Origin: Bacillus siamensis KCTC 13613
GTDB lineage: Bacteria; Bacillota; Bacilli; Bacillales; Bacillaceae
Direction: 5' to 3'
Length of the DNA stretch: 64,000 bases
Assembly (NCBI RefSeq): GCF_000262045.1
Contig: NZ_AJVF01000039.1
Coordinates: 434,001 to 498,000, forward strand
A program made the translations under genes and the position numbers. Under the pieces are notes generated by a model. That model was given only the letters and a program-made list of their open reading frames with translations. It was not told the origin of the DNA and made no database searches. Positions 1 to 7,651 of the stretch are shown here, piece after piece. Position 1 is the stretch's first letter. Each line of letters opens with the position of its first letter.

Positions 1-1
1 G

Positions 2-322
2 GCTTTTTTTCTGGGGAAGCCGACGATCGGGATTGCGAAAACCTATCTCAAAATCAAAGGCTGCGATTTCGAGCTGCCTGAAAATGAAGTCGGCGCATAC
101 ACCGATATTATCATTGGCGGCGAAGTATATGGCCGGGCGCTGCGGACGCGGCGGGATGTGAAGCCTATTTTCTTGTCTTGCGGACATGACATTGATTTAG
201 AAAGCAGCTATCACATCACGATGAGTTTGATCAATCATGAAAGCAGACTGCCGGTCCCTGTCCGTCTGGCTGACCTTGAAACACATGTCTTGCGAACGTT
301 TTATCAGGAAAATCACGTGTAA
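2..322 (+). CDS. ywqL: Endonuclease V (deoxyinosine 3' endonuclease), C-terminal part
   Basis: The frame is open from the window edge to a TAA at 320-322, giving about 106 residues, so the N-terminal half of a roughly 240-residue protein is missing. The segments GKPTIGIAKTYL and RTRRDVKPIFLSCGHDI match the conserved core and C-terminal part of the Nfi/endonuclease V family, which nicks DNA next to deoxyinosine during repair of deaminated adenine. The following ywqM and ywqN match the 168 gene order, where ywqL occupies this place. A hairpin terminator begins in the stop codon. Confidence 0.85.
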   Translation, partial: AFFLGKPTIGIAKTYLKIKGCDFELPENEVGAYTDIIIGGEVYGRALRTRRDVKPIFLSCGHDIDLESSYHITMSLINHESRLPVPVRLADLETHVLRTFYQENHV

Positions 323-356
323 CACTTGGGGCTCTAAGCCGCCAAGTGTTTTTTTT
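322..356 (+). terminator. Rho-independent terminator of ywqL
   Basis: The inverted repeat ACACTTGG...CCAAGTGT (322-329 and 342-349) is followed by eight or more T residues. The hairpin starts within the ywqL stop codon. Confidence 0.85.
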
Positions 357-379
357 GTATGCCTGGTGTCTGCTTTATT

Positions 380-412
380 AAAAACCTTGTCGTCCTTGCG
401 GATAAGGTTTTT
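380..412 (-). terminator. Probable terminator of ywqM
   Basis: AAAAACCTT (380-388) pairs with AAGGTTTTT (404-412) across a 15-base loop. On the minus strand the stem ends in five T residues. It overlaps the last bases of ywqM. Confidence 0.55.
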
Positions 413-1292
413 ATTTGAATGTTTTTCGCGTCAAATCGATAAAAGCCTTTAATGGTGCAGACATCCACTTGTCCTTGTGCCATGCCAGTTGAGTAAAAAC
501 AGGGCATTCATTCTGCCAGTTGAGTTCTTTCATCCGTCCTTCGGCAATATCGTCTTTTACTGTCATTTCAGGCAATAGTCCAATTCCAAGTCCGGCCATC
601 ACGCATTGTTTGATGGCTTCTATGCTGACAAATTCTAATTTATTAGGGTAGACTCCGGCGTCTTGTAAAGTGTCCTCAAAGAGCGTGCGGTATGAGCAGC
701 CGTCCTCTGTCAGCAGAAGGGTTTCGTTTTGAAGATCCTTCAATGTTACTGGTGAATCTGCTGGAAAAGGATGGTCATTGGTGGCTACCATTTTGATCTC
801 ATCCTGAATCAAAGATTCAACGTGCAGTGCGTCTTCCGTTCGGTTCACATCTAAAATGAAGGTGATATCAAGCTGGCCCTGTAAGAGCTGTTCTTTCGCT
901 TGTTCGTTGGAAATATACGGTTTGAATATGAGCTTTACTTGAGGAAAAGCTTGTTTAAATTCTTTTATGATAGGCGGAAGTCGATATGTGCACTGGCTTT
1001 CCGTCGCCCCGATTTTCAAGGTTCCGGTTGTTTCTCTTACTTGATTTGCGGCCATTTTTGCTTCTTCTGTTAACGCAATAATCTTCTCCGCATAGGATTT
1101 GAATGTTTTGCCGGCTTCTGTCAGGATAAGCCGCTTGCCGAGCCGTTCAAATAAAGGAGTCCCGATTTCTTCTTCAAGTGATTTGATCTGAGAGGTAACG
1201 CTTGATTGTGCATAGTTAAGCATCTTGGCGGTTAGGGTGAAGTTTACATGTTCTGCTGCGGTAATAAAGGTGATCAGCTGCTTCAATTCCAT
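411..1292 (-). CDS. ywqM: LysR-family transcriptional regulator
   Basis: The 293-residue protein has the standard LysR layout: an N-terminal winged helix-turn-helix (MELKQLITFITAAEHVNFT, then a recognition helix around residues 28-45) and a periplasmic-binding-protein-like effector domain from about residue 90 to the end. Length is normal for the family. It is divergent from ywqN, and LysR regulators commonly control a divergent neighbour, so ywqNO is the likely target. A perfect dyad at 1323-1337 between the two genes is a candidate operator. The effector is unknown. Confidence 0.9.
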   Translation of the reverse strand: MELKQLITFITAAEHVNFTLTAKMLNYAQSSVTSQIKSLEEEIGTPLFERLGKRLILTEAGKTFKSYAEKIIALTEEAKMAANQVRETTGTLKIGATESQCTYRLPPIIKEFKQAFPQVKLIFKPYISNEQAKEQLLQGQLDITFILDVNRTEDALHVESLIQDEIKMVATNDHPFPADSPVTLKDLQNETLLLTEDGCSYRTLFEDTLQDAGVYPNKLEFVSIEAIKQCVMAGLGIGLLPEMTVKDDIAEGRMKELNWQNECPVFTQLAWHKDKWMSAPLKAFIDLTRKTFK

Positions 1293-1322
1293 TTGATCTC
1301 GCCCTTTCTAAATCGGTTTTAT

Positions 1323-1337
1323 CGATTGAAACAATCG
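1323..1337. promoter_or_regulatory. Candidate YwqM operator (perfect dyad)
   Basis: CGATTG-AAA-CAATCG is a perfect 6-bp inverted repeat in the ywqM-ywqN intergenic region, 31 bp from the ywqM start. Its length and T/A symmetry fit a LysR-type box. The assignment to YwqM is inferred from position only. Confidence 0.45.
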
Positions 1338-1414
1338 AAATAATCATCTGTATTGATTGATGAATCCATTATATGATGAAGAAAATCATTCGTAAACAAA
1401 GGAGCAGATGCATC

Positions 1415-1960
1415 ATGAAAATTGCGGTTATTAATGGCGGAACTCGGTCTGGCGGAAATACGGATATTCTTGCGGATAAAGCTGTTCAAGGATTCGATGC
1501 GGAGCACATTCATTTGCGGAAATATCGGATCCAGCCAATTGAAGATCTGCGCCACGCCCAAGGCGGCTTTCGTCCTGTTCAAGATGACTGCGATTCTATT
1601 ATTGAACGGATATTGCCGTGCGATATTCTCGTCTTTGCCACCCCAATTTATTGGTTTGGCATGTCAGGGACATTAAAGCTGTTTATTGATCGCTGGTCAC
1701 AGACGTTGAGAGATCCGAGATTTCCTGATTTTAAACAGCAAATGTCAGCGAAGCAGGCCTATGTAACAGCAGTGGGAGGAGACAATCCTAAACTAAAAGG
1801 GCTGCCGCTGATTCAGCAATTTGAACATATTTTTCATTTTATGGGGATGCCCTTTAAAGGCTATGTGCTGGGAGAAGGCAATCGTCCCGGTGATATTCTT
1901 CATGATCATCAGGCGCTGAACGCTGCGAGCAGCTTACTGAAAAGAAGCGATGCGTTATGA
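1415..1960 (+). CDS. ywqN: NAD(P)H-dependent FMN reductase family flavoprotein
   Basis: This 181-residue protein begins with the phosphate-binding loop of flavodoxin-like reductases (MKIAVINGGTRSGGNTDIL) and contains ATPIYWFGMSGTLKLFIDR, the second FMN-contacting segment of the family. The ATG at 1415 was chosen because AAAGGAGC lies 9 bases upstream and the length equals 168 YwqN; the frame is open further upstream. It probably reduces FMN or a quinone or metal-type acceptor, but the substrate cannot be read from sequence. It overlaps ywqO by 4 bases. Confidence 0.9.
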   Translation: MKIAVINGGTRSGGNTDILADKAVQGFDAEHIHLRKYRIQPIEDLRHAQGGFRPVQDDCDSIIERILPCDILVFATPIYWFGMSGTLKLFIDRWSQTLRDPRFPDFKQQMSAKQAYVTAVGGDNPKLKGLPLIQQFEHIFHFMGMPFKGYVLGEGNRPGDILHDHQALNAASSLLKRSDAL

Positions 1961-2178
1961 AGTTTTCGCTGTCGGTCATTGCTGGCATGCTGATTCTTGC
2001 GTTGTTTTTATTTTGGAAGGTCCAGCCGCCTGTTTGGATACAGGTTGAAACCAATTCGCCTCAGTTGAAGCAATCTGTGAGAATGGCAGGAACCACGCTG
2101 CAAGTCAAGCACATCACCAAGAGTGATGCAGGAGAAGAAATAACTGTCATATCAAACGGCATTTCCGGGCCTAAATAA
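1957..2178 (+). CDS. ywqO: Small membrane-anchored protein of unknown function
   Basis: This 73-residue product starts in an ATGA overlap with ywqN, so the two are probably translationally coupled. Residues 4-21 form a hydrophobic segment that could be a signal anchor, followed by a polar 50-residue extracytoplasmic part without recognisable motifs. A strong terminator follows directly. The name comes from position and size relative to 168 ywqO. Function is unknown. Confidence 0.7.
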   Translation: MKFSLSVIAGMLILALFLFWKVQPPVWIQVETNSPQLKQSVRMAGTTLQVKHITKSDAGEEITVISNGISGPK

Positions 2179-2205
2179 AAAAGCACCTGTCCAGGTGCTT
2201 TTTTC
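2177..2205. terminator. Bidirectional terminator between ywqO and ywrA
   Basis: AAAAAAGCACCTG pairs with CAGGTGCTTTTTT around a very short loop. A and T tracts flank both sides, so it can serve the convergent ywqNO and ywrBA units. Confidence 0.9.
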
Positions 2206-2741
2206 TACAAATGAGGAACCACAAGGCCTCCATACAAAAACGCGGCGATAATCAGAAAGGCCGGATGCAGCTTGAATTTTGTCAGGGCAAGGAGGGAAAT
2301 CCCCGCAATGACTAGTGATTGAATCCAGCCGATCGCTTTGATGCCGTCTGCGCCGATTTGCCACGTAAGAATGAGCATCATGACGGCGATGACGGGCTGG
2401 ACGGACAGCGTCATGCCTTTGATGACGGGTGATTGGCGGAAGCGCTGAATGATGCGAAGCAGCACGATCAATGCGAGCGCTGACGGTACGACGGTTGCGA
2501 TCAGCGCAATCATGAAGCCGGGCCATCCGCCTGCGCTGTAGCCTACATACGCGGCGATTTTAGTGGCGATCGGGCCCGGCAATGCGTTCGCAAGGGCGAG
2601 CATGTTTGAGAATTGATCGTTTGAGAGCCAGCTGTATCTGTTGACGACTTCTTCAAACATGAGCGGGATAGACGCAGGGCCGCCGCCATATCCGAGTACA
2701 TTTGCAATAAAAAACGCCATAAATAAATAGATCATCATCAT
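2205..2741 (-). CDS. ywrA: Chromate transporter family protein, short subunit
   Basis: The 178-residue protein is one of two half-size CHR-family membrane proteins encoded in tandem. It has the family signature GYGGGPASIPL near the N-terminus and ANALPGPIATKIAAYVG around residues 50-66, followed by several hydrophobic helices. Short CHR proteins work as pairs whose two halves have opposite membrane topology. It starts within an ATGA overlap with the end of ywrB. Characterised members export chromate; the substrate here is inferred from family only. Confidence 0.9.
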   Translation of the reverse strand: MMMIYLFMAFFIANVLGYGGGPASIPLMFEEVVNRYSWLSNDQFSNMLALANALPGPIATKIAAYVGYSAGGWPGFMIALIATVVPSALALIVLLRIIQRFRQSPVIKGMTLSVQPVIAVMMLILTWQIGADGIKAIGWIQSLVIAGISLLALTKFKLHPAFLIIAAFLYGGLVVPHL

Positions 2742-3328
2742 GAAGCCGACATTCCTTTATCTTTTGAACGTTTATTTGTGATTTTGTCTTTCAATTTAAA
2801 ATGAAACGCGCCGTATGCTAAGAAAATAATAATGACAAAGCCGGGATTGATCTGCAGCGTTTGCAGGCCGATAAAAGCGATGATAAAAAACAGGATGCCG
2901 GTGACCCAGCCGAAACCTTTTAGCGCTTTTTGGCCAAACTCGTACGCCATGATGCCGAGCATGACGGCGATAACCGGCGTGACGGCGCCAATCATGCCGG
3001 CAACAACCGCTGAGTGGCTTAACACATTTACAGCGGCAAACAAGCCTACCATCGCAAGGCATGTAGGCAGAATGTGGGCGAGGGTTGCCAAGATTGCGCC
3101 TAACGTGCCTTTCAGCTTGAAGCCCAGATACGCGGCCATTTTCGTGGCAATCGGTCCGGGAAGCGCATTTGCGATCGCTAATATTTCTCCGAATTCATCA
3201 TCATCTATCCACTTGTATTTATTGACGGCTTCATGGCGGATGAGCGGAATCACGGACGGGCCGCCCCCGAATCCGAGAATGCCTGTTCGCACCATTGCCG
3301 CCGTAATGTCCCAATAGGGGTTTTTCAT
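2738..3328 (-). CDS. ywrB: Chromate transporter family protein, short subunit
   Basis: The 196-residue paralogue of ywrA carries the same two hallmarks, GFGGGPSVIPLIRHE near residue 20 and ANALPGPIATKMAAYLG near residue 53. Its C-terminus ends in a lysine-rich cytoplasmic tail. ywrC lies 13 bp upstream on the same strand, so ywrCBA is probably one operon with its own Lrp-type regulator. In 168 ywrCBA is likewise adjacent. Confidence 0.9.
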   Translation of the reverse strand: MKNPYWDITAAMVRTGILGFGGGPSVIPLIRHEAVNKYKWIDDDEFGEILAIANALPGPIATKMAAYLGFKLKGTLGAILATLAHILPTCLAMVGLFAAVNVLSHSAVVAGMIGAVTPVIAVMLGIMAYEFGQKALKGFGWVTGILFFIIAFIGLQTLQINPGFVIIIFLAYGAFHFKLKDKITNKRSKDKGMSAS

Positions 3329-3341
3329 TGCCGTGTCCTCC

Positions 3342-3818
3342 TTACAGCTTCATGCCCATTCTGCTTTTATACCGTTTAATCAGCATTTGGCAATCGACGC
3401 TGACGACGCCTTTTTGCGTATAGAGCCGTTTTGTCAAAAACTCTTCCATCTCCTGATCATTTGCGAAAATGCCGTGCATATGCAGCTTGCTCGGTCCGGT
3501 CATGTGATAAAGGCTTGTCACGGCCGGCTCCTTTTCAAGCTTTAACGCTGTTTCCTCCAAATACTGCGGCTCCACTTCCACATTAAAAAACACGGACACA
3601 TGGCGGCCGATTTTCGCCGGGTTGATGACAGCGGTGAATTTTTCAATTACGCCGGCATCCATTAAATGCTGGATGCGGTGCTGAACCGCCACACGCGACA
3701 GATTAACCCGCTTTCCTAAGTCTGTATAGGAAATCCTCCCTTCCTCGTGCAAAATCGAGAGAATATGTTTATCCGTTTCATCAAGTACAAGGTTCGGAAT
3801 GCTGTACTCATGTTCCAA
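3342..3818 (-). CDS. ywrC: Lrp/AsnC-family transcriptional regulator
   Basis: This 158-residue protein has an N-terminal helix-turn-helix ([19 protein letters not shown], then [13 protein letters not shown]) and a C-terminal ligand-sensing domain of the RAM type from about residue 75. Size and layout are typical of Lrp/AsnC regulators. It lies immediately upstream of ywrBA in the same direction, which suggests it controls that transporter and itself. The ligand is unknown. Confidence 0.9.
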   Translation of the reverse strand: MEHEYSIPNLVLDETDKHILSILHEEGRISYTDLGKRVNLSRVAVQHRIQHLMDAGVIEKFTAVINPAKIGRHVSVFFNVEVEPQYLEETALKLEKEPAVTSLYHMTGPSKLHMHGIFANDQEMEEFLTKRLYTQKGVVSVDCQMLIKRYKSRMGMKL

Positions 3819-4025
3819 TCGGCTTCACCTTCCTTCATCTGGTAGACATTATTGTATCATGAAATCTTACGGTATGAAGGATAAATTTTTTAATTGTTTT
3901 CGTTACGTAATAAATATTGATTTTTTCTTAACGGAAAGAAAATAGTGTGTGAGATTTTCTCTCAGAAAAGTGGATGCCGTCGGTGCCGCTTTTTATACTT
4001 GAGAAAATTTGTAAAGGGGCTTGCC

Positions 4026-5603
4026 ATGAATACTTCTACCATCGGAACGAAACAAATGGTCGTCAGTCCGCATTATCTTGCTTCCCAGGCGGGGGCCGGC
4101 ATTCTTGAAAAGGGGGGAAACGCGTTTGATGCAGCGGTGGCGGTCAGCGCCTGCCTGGCAGTCGTTTATCCGCATATGACGGGGCTTGGCGGAGATTCAT
4201 TTTGGCTTACATACCATCAAGAAACGGGGCGAATCAAAGCTTACAACGGGAGCGGCCGCTCAGGAAAACATGTGACGAGAGACTTGTATCGAGGCAGAGA
4301 AGCGATACCGATGCGAGGGACAGAAAGCGCCATTACCGTTCCGGGAATGGCGGACAGCTGGGATGCCGTGCTTTCGGCGTACGGGCGCCTTTCGCTCGCT
4401 GAGGTGCTGAAGCCCGCCCTTGATTATGCGGCAGACGGATTCCCGGTGTCCGCCGACCAGTGCGCCCACACAGAACGAAATCTCGCTCTTTTAGCCTCAA
4501 CACCTTATACCTCAGCCATTTTTACGAGAAACAAAAAAGCGCCCATGCCTGGCGAGCGGTTTGTCCAGAAGGATCTGGCGGCCAGCTTGGAGCAGCTTGC
4601 CGAAAAAGGCAGGAGCGCTTTTTACGAAGGGGATATCGCCCAAAGCATCACATCATTTTTGCAAAACAACGGCGGCCGTCTGACGCTTGATGACTTTAAA
4701 GCCCATCGCGGCGAGTGGACGGACCCGGTATCCTCTGATTACCGCGGGTACCGCGTCTATCAGGCCCCCCCGAATTCACAGGGGTTTACAGGCTTAATGA
4801 CGCTTAATATATTGGAAAACTATGATTTTTCTAAGATCGAACACGGCTCCTTTGAATATTATCATTTGCTGATCGAAGCGCTGAAAAAGAGTTTTCAGCA
4901 TCGGAATGAAGTGCTGACTGATCCGGCGTTTTCTCATATTCCGCTGGATCGGTTACTTGATAAACAATATGCAAAGCAGCTGGCGGAAGAAATCGGTTAC
5001 ACGGCTGCGCCGGCGGTAAGCCGTCCGGTCGGAAGCGACACTGCTTATGCCGCCGTCAGAGATGCGGAAGGAAATGCCGTTTCCTTTATACAGAGCCTTT
5101 ATTTTGAGTTCGGGTCAGCCGTTACGGCGGGGGAGACGGGCATTCTGCTGCAAAACCGCGGGTCATTTTTTTCGCTGGATGAATCTCATGTCAATACGCT
5201 CGAACCCGGCAAACGGACCTTCCACACCCTCATGCCGGCGATGGCCTGTAAAGAAGGGAAGCCGCACATCCTGTACGGCACCCAGGGAGGAGAAGGCCAG
5301 CCGCAAACTCAGACGGCGCTGATTACACGCATTATTGATTACAACATGGACCCGCAGCAGGCGGTCAGTGAGCCGCGCTGGGTGTGGGGGCGGACATGGG
5401 GAGAGGCGTATGAAGGGCTGAGGGTCGAAAGCCGGATCAGCCGTGAAACGAGAGAAGCATTAAAGCAAAGCGGCCACCGCGTCGAGACGGTTAGCGATTT
5501 TGACCGGATCATGGGACACGCGGCAGCGATCGTCATTGATGACGAAGGTTTTCTCCAAGGCGGGGCCGACCCGCGCGGCGACGGTGCGGCCGCAGGGGTA
5601 TAG
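4026..5603 (+). CDS. ywrD: Gamma-glutamyltransferase-like protein
   Basis: This 525-residue member of the gamma-glutamyltranspeptidase family (Ntn hydrolases) cleaves gamma-glutamyl bonds and transfers the glutamyl group to amino acids, peptides or water. The large-subunit start (GGNAFDAAVAVSACLAV) and GGDSFWL are visible. The self-processing site is most likely the Thr in VGSDTAYAAV near residue 340. I chose the ATG at 4026, with AAAGGGG 7 bases upstream, although the frame runs back to 3945; this start gives the 168 length. No signal peptide is evident, unlike the secreted Ggt of Bacillus, so it probably acts in the cytoplasm. Confidence 0.88.
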   Translation: MNTSTIGTKQMVVSPHYLASQAGAGILEKGGNAFDAAVAVSACLAVVYPHMTGLGGDSFWLTYHQETGRIKAYNGSGRSGKHVTRDLYRGREAIPMRGTESAITVPGMADSWDAVLSAYGRLSLAEVLKPALDYAADGFPVSADQCAHTERNLALLASTPYTSAIFTRNKKAPMPGERFVQKDLAASLEQLAEKGRSAFYEGDIAQSITSFLQNNGGRLTLDDFKAHRGEWTDPVSSDYRGYRVYQAPPNSQGFTGLMTLNILENYDFSKIEHGSFEYYHLLIEALKKSFQHRNEVLTDPAFSHIPLDRLLDKQYAKQLAEEIGYTAAPAVSRPVGSDTAYAAVRDAEGNAVSFIQSLYFEFGSAVTAGETGILLQNRGSFFSLDESHVNTLEPGKRTFHTLMPAMACKEGKPHILYGTQGGEGQPQTQTALITRIIDYNMDPQQAVSEPRWVWGRTWGEAYEGLRVESRISRETREALKQSGHRVETVSDFDRIMGHAAAIVIDDEGFLQGGADPRGDGAAAGV

Positions 5604-5614
5604 AGCATGATCCG

Positions 5615-5942
5615 TTAACGGATGAAAAAAATAAGTACGCCGAGTGCGGCAGATAGACCCGCGTAAAACGAATCGTACACATATTGCTTTTTCCCCCGCC
5701 GGTGCCGCCGTCGCAGAAAAGCATGGAAACAACTCCCACAAATACGTACATTTCATTGAATAATGACACCGCTGCGATGCCCGAAATAAGCAGTGTGATT
5801 TCGATTAATCGATGTGTGCCGTTTATCGGCTTCTGCTTTTTAACAGGCTTTGGCAAATGGAGAACTTTGACGGCAAATACGTGAAACATAAGGCTGAGCA
5901 AAATAATACGGCTGAAAAAATCAGTAACTGAATGAAATCCAT
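5615..5942 (-). pseudogene. ywrE: ywrE with two apparent one-base frameshifts
   Basis: An ATG at 5942 with AGGGGG upstream starts MDFIQLLIF, but the frame must shift once near 5900-5920 to enter the conserved part (FHVFAVKVLHLPKPVKKQKP onward). It must shift again at the A-run 5717-5720 to reach the C-terminus KKQYVYDSFYAGLSAALG and the stop at 5615. Adding one base at each site restores a 109-residue small membrane protein, close to the roughly 111 residues of 168 YwrE. Both sites are A homopolymers on the plus strand, so sequencing error is as likely as real decay. Function is unknown. Confidence 0.75.
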
Positions 5943-6033
5943 CGTCTGCCCCCTAAACACTTGTCATTCGTTTAGGACCTTGTAAGTTTCAATCTTTTAT
6001 AAGACATTAGACTGAGTTAAACAGTCAACAGAT

Positions 6034-6065
6034 AAAAAAAGACCCCTTTTAAAAGGGGTCTTTTT
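6034..6065 (-). terminator. Terminator downstream of ywrF
   Basis: AAAAAAAGACCCCTTTT pairs with AAAAGGGGTCTTTTT. It sits 33 bp beyond the ywrF stop and gives a good T tract on the minus strand. Confidence 0.85.
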
Positions 6066-6097
6066 GACTAGTTTCTTCTATTATATTGGCTCCTGTT

Positions 6098-6718
6098 TCA
6101 GGTCGGGCGGACAAGTGTATATGTCTTCCCGATTCTGGCGTATTCATTCCCCGCGAGCCTCGCCGCCGGCTGCAGTTCATCGGTCCGTATGTAGCCCTTA
6201 TCGGCATCATATACTTGATCATTCAAATGAAAACAAACGACTCTGCCGATGATGAGGTCTGTCGTCGTTTCTCCGCCGTCATTTTGGAACGGAAGGTGGC
6301 GTTCGAGTATACATTCAAACCTGACCTTCGCTTCTTTTATACCGGGAACGCTGATGCAGGTGCTGTCTGTTACGGAAAGGTCTGTCAAGTCAAGCTCGCT
6401 GACATCAGGGCCAAGCCTTGCCGCCGTTTTGTTAATGTCTTCAATGATGGACTCATCACTGACATGCACGACGAATTCCCGATGAGCGATTATGTTTCTC
6501 GCAGTGTCTTTCTGCTGTCCCTCCGCGCGGTTTACAGAAATGGCAAGAAGCGGCGGATCTGCGGAGACAACGTTATAAAAACTGAAGGGCGCCGCGTTTA
6601 CGGCGCCGTTGATAGATGAACGCGTAGTGACAAATGCAATCGGCCGGGGAACTACTGTGCCCGAAAGCAATTTGTAGGTATCTTTCGCGTTTAATTCGTC
6701 TGCTCGTAAGATATGCAT
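6098..6718 (-). CDS. ywrF: Flavin reductase-like domain protein
   Basis: The protein of about 206 residues has the FMN-binding split-barrel fold of the flavin reductase-like family, with GTVVPRPIAFVTT near residue 20 and NAAPFSFYNVVSADPPLL near residue 42. These proteins bind FMN and act as flavin-dependent oxidoreductases. Two adjacent ATG codons (6721 and 6718) both follow AAAGGCGG; I took the inner one because recalled homologues start MHIL. It appears monocistronic with its own terminator. The physiological substrate is unknown. Confidence 0.88.
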   Translation of the reverse strand: MHILRADELNAKDTYKLLSGTVVPRPIAFVTTRSSINGAVNAAPFSFYNVVSADPPLLAISVNRAEGQQKDTARNIIAHREFVVHVSDESIIEDINKTAARLGPDVSELDLTDLSVTDSTCISVPGIKEAKVRFECILERHLPFQNDGGETTTDLIIGRVVCFHLNDQVYDADKGYIRTDELQPAARLAGNEYARIGKTYTLVRPT

Positions 6719-6890
6719 CATGTCAGCCGCCTTTCTTTTTCGTATGACCTGATTATACCGAAAGAAAATTCGGAAGCACAACAAAAGAAACCCGGATGCA
6801 TATCTTATTTCGTGGCATATATCTGTTTGAGGAAAAAGGCTTCCGTTTAGCCGGCAGCCTATTTACAAGTGATATTAGGTTGTTGGGGGA

Positions 6891-7511
6891 TTACTTCTTA
6901 TAGTTTTTCTTTACAACCCAGACATTTCCGTCTTTCCAGTACTCTGTTTTGGTGCAGTAATCGTCTTTTTTATGGCTTTGTTTTTTATGAGAACGGTAAG
7001 GTTTTTTCTGAGTGCGTTTTTTCTTGCGGCGGCACGATTTTTTCTGACTGCGAGATTTTTTGTGAGAACGCGATTTTTTCTGACTGCGAGATTTTTTGTG
7101 AGAACGCGATTTTTTCTGACTGCGGGATTTTTTGTGAGAACGGCACGATTTTTTACGGCTGCGGGATTTTTTGTGAGAACGTGATTTTTTATGGCTGCGG
7201 GATTTTTTGTGAGAACGTGATTTTTTATGGCTGCGGGATCTTTTGTGAGAACGTGATTTTTTATGGCTGCGGGATCTTTTGTGAGAACGTGATTTTTTAT
7301 CGCTGCGTGATTTTTTGTGAGAGCGGCATGATTTTTTATGGCTGCGAGATTTTTTGTGAGAACGTGATTTCTTGTGGCTGCGAGATTTTTTATTTTTGCG
7401 GGACTTTCTTTTCTTACTGCTCTTTGGTTCTTGGTACAAATAATCTTTTAATCCCTCGGTGCTTGCGGACTTTACTGCTTCTTCGATATCAGAATGGGAA
7501 TAGTGGCCCAT
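6891..7511 (-). CDS. cotG: Spore outer-coat protein CotG
   Basis: This 206-residue protein starts MGHYSHSDIEEAVKSA and ends in an EYWKDGNVWVV tail, both as in 168 CotG. Between them lies a block of about 20 Ser/Arg/Lys-rich hexapeptides. The start at 7511 follows GAGGAGG by 6 bases; the frame extends upstream but without a better site. CotG is an abundant, very basic outer-coat protein whose serines are phosphorylated by CotH and which is needed for CotB maturation. The gene is divergent from cotH. In B. subtilis the cotH promoter lies inside the cotG region, so cotG is probably overlapped by an antisense leader. Confidence 0.95.
   Translation of the reverse strand: MGHYSHSDIEEAVKSASTEGLKDYLYQEPKSSKKRKSRKNKKSRSHKKSRSHKKSRSHKKSCRSHKKSRSDKKSRSHKRSRSHKKSRSHKRSRSHKKSRSHKKSRSHKKSRSHKKSRSRKKSCRSHKKSRSQKKSRSHKKSRSQKKSRSHKKSRSQKKSCRRKKKRTQKKPYRSHKKQSHKKDDYCTKTEYWKDGNVWVVKKNYKK
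7023..7385 (-). repeat. CotG Ser-Arg-Ser-His-Lys-Lys tandem repeats
   Basis: CotG residues 43-163 consist of about 20 units, mostly SRSHKK, with variants SRSHKR, SRSQKK, SRSDKK and SRSRKK and 7-residue SCRSHKK units. The DNA repeats at an 18-base period with frequent near-identical 36-base pairs. Repeat number is likely to vary between strains and may be miscounted in assemblies. Confidence 0.9.
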
Positions 7512-7651
7512 TTTGAAACCTCCTCTTGATATATGTTTTAAGGATGCGATCCTTACTACCACATAGTACGCATGGATAAAAAAAGTGTATGTGTGTTCCG
7601 CTGAGTTTTATCGAAAAAGCACAGCCTAAATTAATACAAGGAGGTTTTCAG

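Noticed and set aside
5533..5901. 122-residue minus-strand frame read as an intact protein
   Set aside because: Only its first part matches YwrE; after 5720 it leaves the conserved frame and runs antisense into the end of ywrD, so it was treated as part of the frameshifted ywrE.
6086..6619. 177-codon plus-strand ORF opposite ywrF
   Set aside because: Shadow of the conserved flavin reductase-like gene; no ribosome site and no recognisable domain.
6869..7516. Long plus-strand ORF over cotG encoding repeated Cys/Phe-rich peptide
   Set aside because: It is the antisense reading of the cotG repeats; openness follows from the repetitive codons, there is no ribosome site, and the sense frame is a clear CotG.
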